Origin: Curtobacterium sp. MCBA15_012
GTDB lineage: Bacteria > Actinomycetota > Actinomycetes > Actinomycetales > Microbacteriaceae
DNA length: 64,000 nucleotides
Assembly: GCF_001864935.2 (NCBI RefSeq)
Contig: NZ_CP126267.1
Location: forward strand, 1,054,001 to 1,118,000
Reading direction: 5' to 3'
Part shown: positions 1-8,038 of the stretch, piece after piece
Layout: the number at the start of each line of letters is the position of its first letter
Position numbering within the stretch: the stretch's first letter is position 1
The notes under the pieces: generated by a model
What the model was told of the DNA's origin: nothing
Databases searched by the model: none
Seen by the model: only the letters and a program-made list of their open reading frames with translations
Position numbers and translations under genes: made by a program

Positions 1-2
1 CG

Positions 3-596
<594 letters not shown>

Positions 597-605
597 CGCA
601 GGACG

Positions 606-655
606 GGACGGACGGGAGGCGCGGTGCCAGCTGGCACCGCGCCTCCCGTCCGTCC
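606..655. terminator. Family A palindrome, perfect 25-bp arms
   Basis: A loop-less perfect inverted repeat centred between 630 and 631, arms 606-630 and 631-655, 9 nt after the protease stop. No U-tract follows. Probably the transcript end of the protease gene. Its core sequence recurs at many other gene ends in the window. Confidence 0.75.
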
Positions 656-773
656 GTGCCTCCCACGCGCGTGACGCAGGGGGCGTCGCTCGCCCTTGAT
701 AGGCTCGGGGTCGCTCTGCGGGGCGGCGCCGACCGCGGTGCGCTCCGCGCACCGCCCCGACCTCGAGGTACGC

Positions 774-1817
774 ATGCACACTCACGGACAGCCCCTGCCG
801 GGGGTCTCCTACGTGATGCCGGTGCTGAACGAGGTGACCGAGGTCCGCGCGGCCGTCGGGAGTCTGCTGGCGCAGGACTACGACGGGCCGTTCGAGGTGC
901 TCCTCGCCCTCGGGCCGTCGATCGACGGGACGAACGAGCTCGTCGCCGAGATGAGTGCGGCCGACCCGCGCATCCGGGCGATCGACAACCCGGTCGGCTC
1001 GACGCCGGCCGGCCTCAACGTCGCCATCCGCGCCTCCGTGCACCCCGTGGTCATCCGCGTCGACGCCCACTCCGTGCTGCCCGTCGACTACACGCGGGTC
1101 GCGGTGCGGGTCCTGCTCGAGTCGGGTGCGGACAACGTCGGCGGCATCATGCGTGCCGAGGGGCGCACGCCCTTCGAGCGGGCCGTCGCGCACGCGTACG
1201 GCAGCCGGGTGGGCCTCGGGGGGACGCCGCACCACGTCGGCGGCAAGGCCGGACCGGCGGAGACCGCGTACCTCGGGGTGTTCCGCCGCGAGCGCCTGTT
1301 CGAGGTCGGGCTCTTCGACGAGGGCATCAAGCGCGGCCAGGACTGGGAGCTCAACCGGCGCCTGCGACAGACCGGCGGGACCGTGTGGTTCACGCCGGAG
1401 CTCGTCGTCACGTACCGCCCCCGCCCGAGCCTGCGTCGACTCGTGCGGCAGTTCGTCGCGACCGGTCTGTGGCGTGGCGAGCTCGCCCGGCGGTTCCCGG
1501 CGAACAACGGGCTCCGGTACTTCGCGCCGCCCGCGATGGTCGTCGCGATGGCGCTCGGGCTCGTCGCGGGGATCGTCGGCGTCGTCGGCGCCGCGCTCGG
1601 TTCGCCGGTCGCCTGGGCGATGGTCGGGTTCGTCGTGCCGGCGGCGTACCTCGTGTTCGTCCTCCTCGGCTCGGTCGTGGTCGCACGGCGGTCGGGCCTG
1701 CGCACGCTCCTCTGGCTCCTCGTGGTGCTGCCCTGCATCCACGTCGGCTGGGGTGTCGGCTTCATCATCGGGTTCCTGACCCGGACTTCAGAACTGACCA
1801 CCCATACGGGACGGTGA
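774..1817 (+). CDS. GT2 glycosyltransferase, ExoA-like, with C-terminal membrane segments
   Basis: 347 aa. The GT-A core starts at once (SYVMPVLNEVTEV), with the metal-binding RVDAHS motif near residue 85 and GQDWELNRRLR near residue 185 in the catalytic position. After about residue 250 there are three hydrophobic segments, as in succinoglycan-type ExoA transferases that act on lipid-linked sugars at the inner membrane face. ATG 774 is chosen because GAGG lies just upstream; the frame is open further 5' but without a ribosome site. It heads a tight run of four plus-strand genes for a surface glycopolymer. The sugar and acceptor cannot be read from the sequence. Confidence 0.85.
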   Translation: MHTHGQPLPGVSYVMPVLNEVTEVRAAVGSLLAQDYDGPFEVLLALGPSIDGTNELVAEMSAADPRIRAIDNPVGSTPAGLNVAIRASVHPVVIRVDAHSVLPVDYTRVAVRVLLESGADNVGGIMRAEGRTPFERAVAHAYGSRVGLGGTPHHVGGKAGPAETAYLGVFRRERLFEVGLFDEGIKRGQDWELNRRLRQTGGTVWFTPELVVTYRPRPSLRRLVRQFVATGLWRGELARRFPANNGLRYFAPPAMVVAMALGLVAGIVGVVGAALGSPVAWAMVGFVVPAAYLVFVLLGSVVVARRSGLRTLLWLLVVLPCIHVGWGVGFIIGFLTRTSELTTHTGR

Positions 1818-1824
1818 CCAGCAC

Positions 1825-2643
1825 GTGACCCACGACACCACTGGCCGCGGCGACGCACGCCCCGGCTCCATCGCGGAACTCCGCGCCGTCGCACAGCCGG
1901 ACGAGGTCCGGTCGCGCGCGAACGCCGAGCACTGGACCGCGTCGCTCTACCTGCGGGACGTCTCGCCGTACCTGACGTGGGTGCTGCTGAAGACCCGCGT
2001 CAGCGCGAACCAGGTCACCGGGCTCATGATCCTCGTCGGTTGGAGCGTCGCCGCGGCACTGCTCATCCCGGGGATCTGGGGTGCGGCGCTCGCGCTCGTC
2101 CTCGGCCAGCTGCAGATGCTCGTCGACTGCTCCGACGGCGAGGTCGCCCGGTGGCGCGGCACCCGCTCGCCCGCCGGCGTGTTCCTCGACAAGGTCGGGC
2201 ACTACACGACCGAGGGGCTCATCCCGATCGCGCTCGGCGTCCGCGCAGCCACCCTCCCGGTGCACGGGGGCGAGTGGATGTGGACGACGATCGGCTGCGC
2301 ACTCGGGCTCGTCATCGTGCTGAACAAGGCGCTCAACGACATGGTGCACGTCGCGCGGGCGAACGCCGGGCTCGAGAAGCTCGTCGACCGTCGGGACGCC
2401 GGGACGGTGCCGTCCGGCCGACGGCTTGCGACCCTGCGTCGCGCGGCGCGGTTCCTGCCGTTCCACCGCCTGTACCACTCGGTCGAGCTCTCCATGCTGG
2501 CGTTCGTCTTCGCCGTCGTCGGCATCGTGGTGGGCCACCCGCTGGTCGACCGCGTGCTCGTCGGCGCGCTGCTCCCGCTCGCCGTGCTCGCCACCGCAGG
2601 GCACTTCCTGGCGATCATGGCGTCGAAGCGGGTCCGCGCGTGA
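1825..2643 (+). CDS. CDP-alcohol phosphatidyltransferase family protein
   Basis: 272 aa integral membrane enzyme starting with GTG 7 nt after the preceding stop. The family signature D-x2-D-G-x2-A-R-x8-G-x3-D-x3-D is present from residue 101 (D101, D104-G105, A108-R109, G118, D122), but the last aspartate is a histidine (H126). That position is the proposed catalytic base in the family, so the acceptor or mechanism may differ. Several hydrophobic helices follow. Family members transfer an alcohol phosphate from CDP-alcohol with release of CMP. Being sandwiched between glycosyltransferases and near a nucleotidyltransferase suggests a polyol-phosphate or polymer-precursor role rather than bulk phospholipid synthesis. 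It overlaps the next gene by 4 bp. Confidence 0.85.
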   Translation: MTHDTTGRGDARPGSIAELRAVAQPDEVRSRANAEHWTASLYLRDVSPYLTWVLLKTRVSANQVTGLMILVGWSVAAALLIPGIWGAALALVLGQLQMLVDCSDGEVARWRGTRSPAGVFLDKVGHYTTEGLIPIALGVRAATLPVHGGEWMWTTIGCALGLVIVLNKALNDMVHVARANAGLEKLVDRRDAGTVPSGRRLATLRRAARFLPFHRLYHSVELSMLAFVFAVVGIVVGHPLVDRVLVGALLPLAVLATAGHFLAIMASKRVRA

Positions 2644-3548
2644 GCGGCAGTACCCTCCGCCGGCACGCCGTATCCCATCGGGAGCGGCCACGGATCGCGG
2701 TCGTCGTCCTGACGCAGGGCACTCGGCCCGACGACCTCCGCCGCGGCATCGAGAGCGTGCTCGCCCAGCGCGACGTCGACCTCGACGTGGTGTGCGTCGG
2801 CAACGGGTGGGAGCCGACAGGTCTGCCCGAGGGAGTCCGGGCACTCGCGCTGCCCGAGAACCTCGGGATCCCAGCCGGTCGCAACGCCGGCGCGGAGGTC
2901 GTCGACGGCGACCACGTGTTCTTCCTGGACGACGACGCGTCCGTGCCGTCCGAGACCTTCCTGCGGGACGCCGTCGCGCTGTTCGAGCGGGACCCGTCGC
3001 TCGGCCTCGTGCAGCCCCGGGTCGTGGACCCGGCCGGCGCAGCGAACCCCCGTCGCTGGGTGCCGCGGATCCGGAAGGGCGACCCGGCTGCGTCGTCGCC
3101 GGTGTTCTCGGTGTGGGAGGGGGCCGTCGTCCTGCCGATGGACGTCTACCGCGCCGTCGGCGGCTGGGGAGCCGAGTACTTCTACGCCCACGAGGGCATC
3201 GAGCTCGCCTGGCGTGTGTGGGACGCCGGACGGCGGGCCTGGTACGCGGGGGAGCTCGTGGCGCACCACCCGGCGATCGACCCGGCGCGGCACGCCGAGT
3301 ACTACCGGCTGAACGCCCGGAACCGGGTCTGGCTGGCACGGCGGAACCTGCCCCGGCTGCTGCAGCCCGTGTACGTGGCGTCCTGGGCAGCGATCCAGGT
3401 CGCTCGGTGGTGGCGTCACCCGGCTCGTCTGCGCACGTGGTTCGCCGGTGTGCGCGAGGGCTGGGCCCACGACTGCGGTCCTGCGCGCAGGATGGGGTGG
3501 CTGACGGTCGGACGCATGACACTGGCGGGGAGGCCGCCGGTCGTCTGA
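2640..3548 (+). CDS. GT2 family glycosyltransferase
   Basis: 302 aa. GTG 2640 overlaps the upstream stop (GTGA), implying translational coupling. The N-terminal nucleotide-binding fold begins RIAVVVLTQG; the DxD-type metal motif reads FFLDDDASVP near residue 100, and AHEGIELAWRVWDAG lies in the acceptor or catalytic region near residue 180. No transmembrane helix is obvious apart from a weakly hydrophobic stretch near residue 240. It resembles rhamnosyl- and galactofuranosyl-type transferases in layout; the donor sugar is not determined. It belongs with the surrounding surface-polymer genes. Confidence 0.85.
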   Translation: MSGSTLRRHAVSHRERPRIAVVVLTQGTRPDDLRRGIESVLAQRDVDLDVVCVGNGWEPTGLPEGVRALALPENLGIPAGRNAGAEVVDGDHVFFLDDDASVPSETFLRDAVALFERDPSLGLVQPRVVDPAGAANPRRWVPRIRKGDPAASSPVFSVWEGAVVLPMDVYRAVGGWGAEYFYAHEGIELAWRVWDAGRRAWYAGELVAHHPAIDPARHAEYYRLNARNRVWLARRNLPRLLQPVYVASWAAIQVARWWRHPARLRTWFAGVREGWAHDCGPARRMGWLTVGRMTLAGRPPVV

Positions 3549-3589
3549 GCCGGCACGGCCGGGTCGGTGTCCGCCCCGGTGGTCACGTT

Positions 3590-3730
3590 GCTCGGTCCGT
3601 CCCACTCGTTCCGTCTGTTCCGTTCGTACTGTCCGTTCTGCTCGTTCCGTCCGTTCCGTCTGGCCCGCTGGTCCCACTCGTTCCGTCAGTCCTGCTCGTT
3701 CCGCTCGTTCCGTCCGTCCCGCTCGCACCC
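3590..3730 (+). repeat. Degenerate CTCGTTCCGT tandem tract
   Basis: About 130 bp of pyrimidine-rich direct repeats built from CGTTCCGT and CTCGTTCCGT; the block TCCCACTCGTTCCGTC occurs twice. It lies in the gap before the glycerophosphotransferase-like gene and ends just before its GGAGG site. If translated from an in-frame GTG at 3567 it would give an odd Phe/Arg/Ser-rich leader, so it is read here as untranslated. Confidence 0.7.
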
Positions 3731-3743
3731 GGAGGTGCCCCCG

Positions 3744-4976
3744 ATGCCGATCATCCGCGACGCCCAGACCGCCGTGCGGCTGGCCCGACGTCTGCTGCGC
3801 TCGAGGCAGAGTCGCCGTGACCTGGCCCGACGTCTCCCCGGGCACCCGCCGCTCGCCCCCGGTTCGGTCGAGGTGGCGGTGTACTTCGCGGACGCGCCGG
3901 TGAACATGTACCAGATACGGCAGTGGTACGCCCCGCTCGCCGAACTCGCGGCCGAGCACCCCGTCGCGATCGTCTCCCGGAACCCGGGCACCATGCTCGC
4001 GCTGCTCGACGAGGCACCGGTGCCCGTGGTCTACGCCCGCCAGGTCGTCGACCTCGAGCGGTTCGTCGACGAGCAGGCGCCGAAGATCGTGCTGTACGTC
4101 AACCAGAACGCCCGCAACTTCCAGATGATGCGGTACGGGCGCATGTGGCACGTCTTCGTCAACCACGGCGAGAGCGACAAGATGTACATGACCACGAACC
4201 AGTTCAAGGCCTACGACTACGCGCTCATCGCCGGCGACGCAGCCCGCGACCGGCTCTCCGACGCGCTGTGGGACTACGACCTCGACGCGCGCACGATCGC
4301 GATCGGACGGCCCCAGGCCGACCACTTCGCCGGAGCGGTTCCCTACCCGGAGGACGACCGCATCGTCGTCCTGTACGCGCCGACCTGGGAGGGGGACCGC
4401 CCGGCTGCGGCCTACGGGTCGATCGCATCCCACGGCGTCACCCTCGCCGAACGCCTGCTCGCCTCGCCGCGTCACCGACTCGTCTACCGTCCCCACCCGC
4501 GCCGCGGGGTGCTCGACCCGGCCTACCGGGCAGCACACGAGCGCATCGTCGCCGCGATCGCCGCGGCCAACGCCGCGGACCCGTCCGCGCAGCACGTGCA
4601 CGACGACGGTCCGGAGCTCGGCTGGCAGCTCGCCGACGCCGACGTCGCCATCACCGACATCAGCGCGATGATCTACGACCGGCTCGCCGTGGGCAAGCCG
4701 CTGATCGTCACGCGGCCGGTGGCCGGCGAGGCCGACGTCGACGAGCGTGGGTACCTGGCCGACGCGAACTGGTTGACCGCCGCCGACGCCGTGGACGTCG
4801 TCGCACGGGTGGATGCCGCGGCCCACGACGACGCCGAGCTCGCGAAGCTCCGACACTGGGTCGACCGCTACTTCGGGGACACCACCCCGGGCGCTGCCAC
4901 CGCGCGGCTGCACGCTGCGATCGACCGACTGGTGGCGCGGTGGCACGAGGTGGCGGCGGAGCGCGGCGAGCGCTGA
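3744..4976 (+). CDS. CDP-glycerol glycerophosphotransferase-like (teichoic-acid type) transferase
   Basis: 410 aa with the GT-B-like fold of the TagB/TagF glycerophosphotransferase family. The signature lies near the C terminus (DVAITDISAMIYDRLAVGKP, D305-I-S), matching the TD-x-S-S-x(8)-KP pattern of the family, with YRPHPRR near residue 250. TagB/TagF enzymes move glycerol-phosphate from CDP-glycerol to a lipid-linked polymer at the membrane. ATG 3744 follows a clear GGAGG at 3731-3735; an upstream in-frame GTG at 3567 would prepend a low-complexity leader and is less likely. With the CDP-alcohol transferase and exporter nearby, a phospho-polyol cell-wall polymer is the best inference. Confidence 0.8.
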   Translation: MPIIRDAQTAVRLARRLLRSRQSRRDLARRLPGHPPLAPGSVEVAVYFADAPVNMYQIRQWYAPLAELAAEHPVAIVSRNPGTMLALLDEAPVPVVYARQVVDLERFVDEQAPKIVLYVNQNARNFQMMRYGRMWHVFVNHGESDKMYMTTNQFKAYDYALIAGDAARDRLSDALWDYDLDARTIAIGRPQADHFAGAVPYPEDDRIVVLYAPTWEGDRPAAAYGSIASHGVTLAERLLASPRHRLVYRPHPRRGVLDPAYRAAHERIVAAIAAANAADPSAQHVHDDGPELGWQLADADVAITDISAMIYDRLAVGKPLIVTRPVAGEADVDERGYLADANWLTAADAVDVVARVDAAAHDDAELAKLRHWVDRYFGDTTPGAATARLHAAIDRLVARWHEVAAERGER

Positions 4977-4995
4977 CGCCACACGGCCCACCCGG

Positions 4996-5298
4996 TCACG
5001 CAGCACGGCGGCCACCGACCAGGGACATCCGCCACAGGTACTCGGAGCGGTCGGGCCGACGCCACCGGACCACGACGACCCCGGTGTCCTCGGGATCGGC
5101 GCCGAACACGGCGAGCGTGAGGCTGCGGCCGGGGTCGAGCCGGTTGACCGCGAGCGGGGGCGCGTAGCCGTTGCCGAGGTGCGTCAGCGACAGGGCGTGG
5201 ACCGGCTCGGAGCCGGTGTTGACCAGCTCGTAGCGCCGTGGCGCGTGCGAGCGGTCGACCGTGAACGGGACTGCGTAGGCGGTACTCGGGTGCTGCAT
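4996..5298 (-). CDS. Small conserved-looking protein of unknown function
   Basis: 100 aa from ATG 5298, beginning MQHPSTAYAVPFTVDRS and rich in beta-strand-like segments (RYELVNTGSEPVHALSLTHL). No family is recognised; the pattern suggests an immunoglobulin- or jelly-roll-like sandwich, which is only an impression. A TAGCGT box 7 nt upstream supports this start and a leaderless message. It lies between the convergent halves of the surface-polymer locus, 108 nt past the ABC ATPase stop, and may belong to that system. Confidence 0.6.
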   Translation of the reverse strand: MQHPSTAYAVPFTVDRSHAPRRYELVNTGSEPVHALSLTHLGNGYAPPLAVNRLDPGRSLTLAVFGADPEDTGVVVVRWRRPDRSEYLWRMSLVGGRRAA

Positions 5299-5305
5299 GT
5301 CCCCG

Positions 5306-5311
5306 ACGCTA
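5306..5311 (-). promoter_or_regulatory. -10 box TAGCGT (leaderless start)
   Basis: Seven nt before the ATG at 5298, the distance expected when transcription begins at or next to the start codon. Confidence 0.5.
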
Positions 5312-5406
5312 GGAACCCCCACCGACGTCCGCCCGACGCCGAGACCCGTCGAGGACCCACCCTGTGCACAGCCCTCCACCACCAGCCCCTGTGGAGGAAC
5401 GACGGG

Positions 5407-6177
5407 TCAGTTCCCGTAGTCGGATGCGTAGCGGGCGAGGGCGGCCTCGATGGTGTCGTCGAGCTGCAGACGACCCTTGTCGAGGTACAGGCCGCGGTCG
5501 CAGAACCGCCGGAGGTCCTTGTCGCTGTGCGAGACGAAGAAGAGCGTCCGTCCGCCGGCGAGCAGCTCCTCGATGCGCTTGTAGCACTTCTCGCGGAACG
5601 CCTTGTCGCCGACCGCGAGCACCTCGTCCACCAGGATGACGGGCTCGTCGAGCCGGGAGATCACCGCGAAGGCGATCCGCACCTTCATGCCGCTCGACAG
5701 GTGCTTGTACGGGGTGTCCACGAAGTCGCCGATCTCGGCGAACTCGATGATCTCGTCGAAGGCGTCGCGGATCTCGGCCCGCGTCATCCCGTGCAGGCCC
5801 GCCGTGAGGTAGACGTTGTCGCGCACCGAGAGGTCCCCGACGAAGCCGCCCGTGATCTCGATGAGCGGGGCCACACCGGCGCGGACCTGCACGCGTCCCT
5901 CGTCGGGGAGCATCACCTGCGCGACGAGCTTGAGGAGGGTCGACTTGCCCTGGCCGTTGCGGCCGACGACCCCGATCGCCTCGCCGGGGCGCACGTCGAA
6001 CGAGACGTTCCGCAGCGCCCAGAACTCGTCGGCCCGCTTGCGACGCGATCGCCCGGCGAACAGGTCCTTGAAGTTCCGGCTCGCCCGGCGGTTGCGCTTG
6101 AACCGGATGCCGGCGTCGCGCACCGAGATGACGGGCGCGGTCGTGCTCGTTCGGGTGCTGCTGTCCGTTGCGGTCAT
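5407..6177 (-). CDS. ABC transporter ATPase, polysaccharide/teichoic-acid export (Wzt/TagH type)
   Basis: 256 aa. Walker A is GRNGQGKST (residues 72-80), the signature is LSSGMKVRIAFA and Walker B is VILVDEVLAVGD. The LSSGM and EVLAVGD forms are typical of the ATPases that power export of lipid-linked polysaccharides or teichoic acids. It lacks the extra C-terminal carbohydrate-binding domain of O9a-type Wzt. The ATG shares one base with the stop of the permease gene (TGATG), so the two are coupled. Together they should flip or export the polymer assembled by the facing genes. Confidence 0.9.
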   Translation of the reverse strand: MTATDSSTRTSTTAPVISVRDAGIRFKRNRRASRNFKDLFAGRSRRKRADEFWALRNVSFDVRPGEAIGVVGRNGQGKSTLLKLVAQVMLPDEGRVQVRAGVAPLIEITGGFVGDLSVRDNVYLTAGLHGMTRAEIRDAFDEIIEFAEIGDFVDTPYKHLSSGMKVRIAFAVISRLDEPVILVDEVLAVGDKAFREKCYKRIEELLAGGRTLFFVSHSDKDLRRFCDRGLYLDKGRLQLDDTIEAALARYASDYGN

Positions 6178-7001
6178 CAGAGCTCCTTGAGGACGCGGTG
6201 TTCGCTGCGCCGGAAGACGACGAGCCCGATGCCGAGGACCACCACGGTGACGACGACGGAGACGAGCACCTCGAACCAGTCCAGCTGGCCGGGGAAGAAG
6301 GCCGACCGGTAGATCCCGAAGATCCCGCTGAGCGGGTTCAGTGCGGCGACGTCGTGCAGGGTGCGGGGGAGTGCCTGCGTGCCGTAGATGATCGGCGATG
6401 CGTAGAACAGGAACCGCAGCACGAGCTTGACCGCACGCTCCAGGTCGCGGAAGAACACGACCAGCGGCGCGACGATGAGCCCGAGCCCGTAGACGAGCCC
6501 GCACTGCAGCACGATGGCCAGTGGGTAGAGCAGGACCTCCCAGTGCACGCGGGCCCCGGTGGCCAGGACGAACACGGCCAGCACCGGCAGGCTCAGCAGG
6601 AACTCGATGCCCTTCGATGCGACGACGCGGGCCACCCAGATGCTGCGGGGGATCGTCGTCGAGCGGATGAGCTTCGACTCCTTGATGAACGCCCGCGTCG
6701 AGTCCGACACCGATCCCGTGAACCACATCCACGGCAGGAGCGCCGAGAGGAGGAAGACGATGTACGGTTCCTCACCCACCGACCCGCGGTGGAACACCTG
6801 CGTGAAGACGAACCAGTAGATGGCCGACATCACGAGCGGGTCGAGGATCGACCAGACGTAGCCGAGTGCGGACGTCGAGTACCGGACACGCAGGTCGCGG
6901 ACGGTCAGGAGCCACAGGGCGTGGCGGTAACGACGAACCGCGCCCCTCGACGCTGCCGGAGCTGCGGTCGTGGGCGCGGTCGGCGCACTCGCTGTGGTCA
7001 C
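6177..7001 (-). CDS. ABC-2 type permease of the polysaccharide exporter (Wzm/TagG type)
   Basis: 274 aa with about six hydrophobic segments after an Ala/Thr-rich cytoplasmic start. The N-terminal part (LLTVRDLRVRYSTSALGYVWSI) carries the amphipathic region characteristic of ABC-2 polysaccharide exporters. It is the membrane partner of the ATPase encoded immediately downstream by stop-start overlap. Inferred function: export of a surface glycopolymer built by the adjacent glycosyltransferase and phosphotransferase genes. The 41-nt gap from the upstream nucleotidyltransferase suggests one transcription unit. Confidence 0.88.
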   Translation of the reverse strand: MTTASAPTAPTTAAPAASRGAVRRYRHALWLLTVRDLRVRYSTSALGYVWSILDPLVMSAIYWFVFTQVFHRGSVGEEPYIVFLLSALLPWMWFTGSVSDSTRAFIKESKLIRSTTIPRSIWVARVVASKGIEFLLSLPVLAVFVLATGARVHWEVLLYPLAIVLQCGLVYGLGLIVAPLVVFFRDLERAVKLVLRFLFYASPIIYGTQALPRTLHDVAALNPLSGIFGIYRSAFFPGQLDWFEVLVSVVVTVVVLGIGLVVFRRSEHRVLKEL

Positions 7002-7042
7002 GGTTTCCCTCCGGGCGGAACTGCCGAGGGGATCCGGTCTGG

Positions 7043-7738
7043 TCAGGCGAACAGGTTGTTCGCGCGCTCGAGGTCCTCGGCGAAGTCGATCTCGACCGCG
7101 TACAGGTCGGAGATGTCGACGGGCGACCAGCGTAGCCCGTCCTCGGCGATGGCTGCCTCGATGCCACCCTCGAAGTACTCCTGGTCGTCGACGCGACCGA
7201 GCTGGCGGATGAGCGCCTGCTTGTCGTGGGACGAGACGTAGTTGATGCCCACGGCCTCGCCGAGACCACCGACGACGCGCTTCGACAGCTTGTCGATGAA
7301 GCCCTCGGCGCCCACCGTGTACTTGACCTCCTCGTCGGAGACCTTCTCGGTGTTGACGCTGACGAAGGAGCGGTCCTGGTCCATCATGTCCGCCGCACGG
7401 ACGAGTGCCCGCGGGTCGAACACGACGTCACCGTTCATCCAGAGGACGCCGCCCTTGCCGGTCGCCTTCAGCGCACGGAGCAGGCTCTTCGAGGTGTTCG
7501 TGGAGTCGTAGGACTCGTTGTAGACGAAGTTCGCCTCGGGGAAGGCCTCGACGATGTACTCCGACTTGTAGCCGACGACGATCGTCACGCGTGCGCTCGA
7601 GCCGAACGCGGCGCGGATGTTGTCGAACTGCTGCTGCATGATGGTGCGGCCGTCGCTCAGTTCGGTCAGCGGCTTCGGCAGGCTGCGGCCGAGCCGGCTG
7701 CCCATCCCCGCTGCGAGGATCACGATCTGCGTGGTCAT
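7043..7738 (-). CDS. MobA/LicC-like NTP transferase (sugar- or polyol-phosphate nucleotidyltransferase)
   Basis: 231 aa. The N terminus has the nucleotidyltransferase signature AAGMGSRLGRSLPKPL (residues 8-23); MNGDVVF near residue 100 supplies the metal-binding aspartate. It is closest in pattern to phosphocholine or polyol-phosphate cytidylyltransferases (LicC type). Such enzymes form NDP- or CDP-activated head groups. Placed beside a CDP-alcohol phosphotransferase and an exporter, it probably makes the activated alcohol or sugar for the same polymer. ATG 7738 follows AAGGGA at a good distance. Exact substrate unknown. Confidence 0.8.
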   Translation of the reverse strand: MTTQIVILAAGMGSRLGRSLPKPLTELSDGRTIMQQQFDNIRAAFGSSARVTIVVGYKSEYIVEAFPEANFVYNESYDSTNTSKSLLRALKATGKGGVLWMNGDVVFDPRALVRAADMMDQDRSFVSVNTEKVSDEEVKYTVGAEGFIDKLSKRVVGGLGEAVGINYVSSHDKQALIRQLGRVDDQEYFEGGIEAAIAEDGLRWSPVDISDLYAVEIDFAEDLERANNLFA

Positions 7739-8038
7739 GCTGGTCCCTTCTGGTGTCCGCCCGGGCGCCGTTGGGCACAGGCGGGCCTCGTCGAGTCTGC
7801 TCGCAGAAGGTCTGAGTTGCCCGTGAACGCGCCGGATCCGCGTCGATGCGCAGGCGACGGACGGCCACGGACGGCCCGCCCGAGCAGGTTTCCAAGTGGT
7901 GAACACTCCGTCGTGCCCCGGTGAATCCTACGGAACCGGCGGTCGTCGGGGTACGTCCGGGGCGCCTTCGTGTCCGATTCGTGACCCGCCCTCGGGGGCC
8001 GTCCTCCGATGTCCGGAACGCGTTGGTACGGTTGGGCG
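7739..8038. other. Divergent intergenic region, 300 bp, no gene
   Basis: Separates the minus-strand nucleotidyltransferase from the plus-strand ABC ATPase. It contains the start-proximal -10 box of the ATPase (8027-8032) and, on the minus strand, a possible TAGGAT box near 7928-7933. No RNA gene, family A or family B repeat is seen here. Confidence 0.6.
8027..8032 (+). promoter_or_regulatory. -10 box TACGGT (leaderless start)
   Basis: Six nt before GTG 8039, the spacing of a leaderless actinobacterial promoter. This box is the main reason for choosing 8039 over the ATG at 8009, which lies upstream of it. Confidence 0.6.

Noticed and set aside
3567..3743. Upstream GTG start for the TagB/F-like gene
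   Set aside because: It would add a repetitive Phe/Arg/Ser leader with no ribosome site, while ATG 3744 has GGAGG at the right distance.
8009..8038. ATG 8009 as the start of the ABC ATPase
   Set aside because: A TACGGT box lies between it and GTG 8039 with exactly 6-nt spacing, so an mRNA from this promoter would not include 8009.
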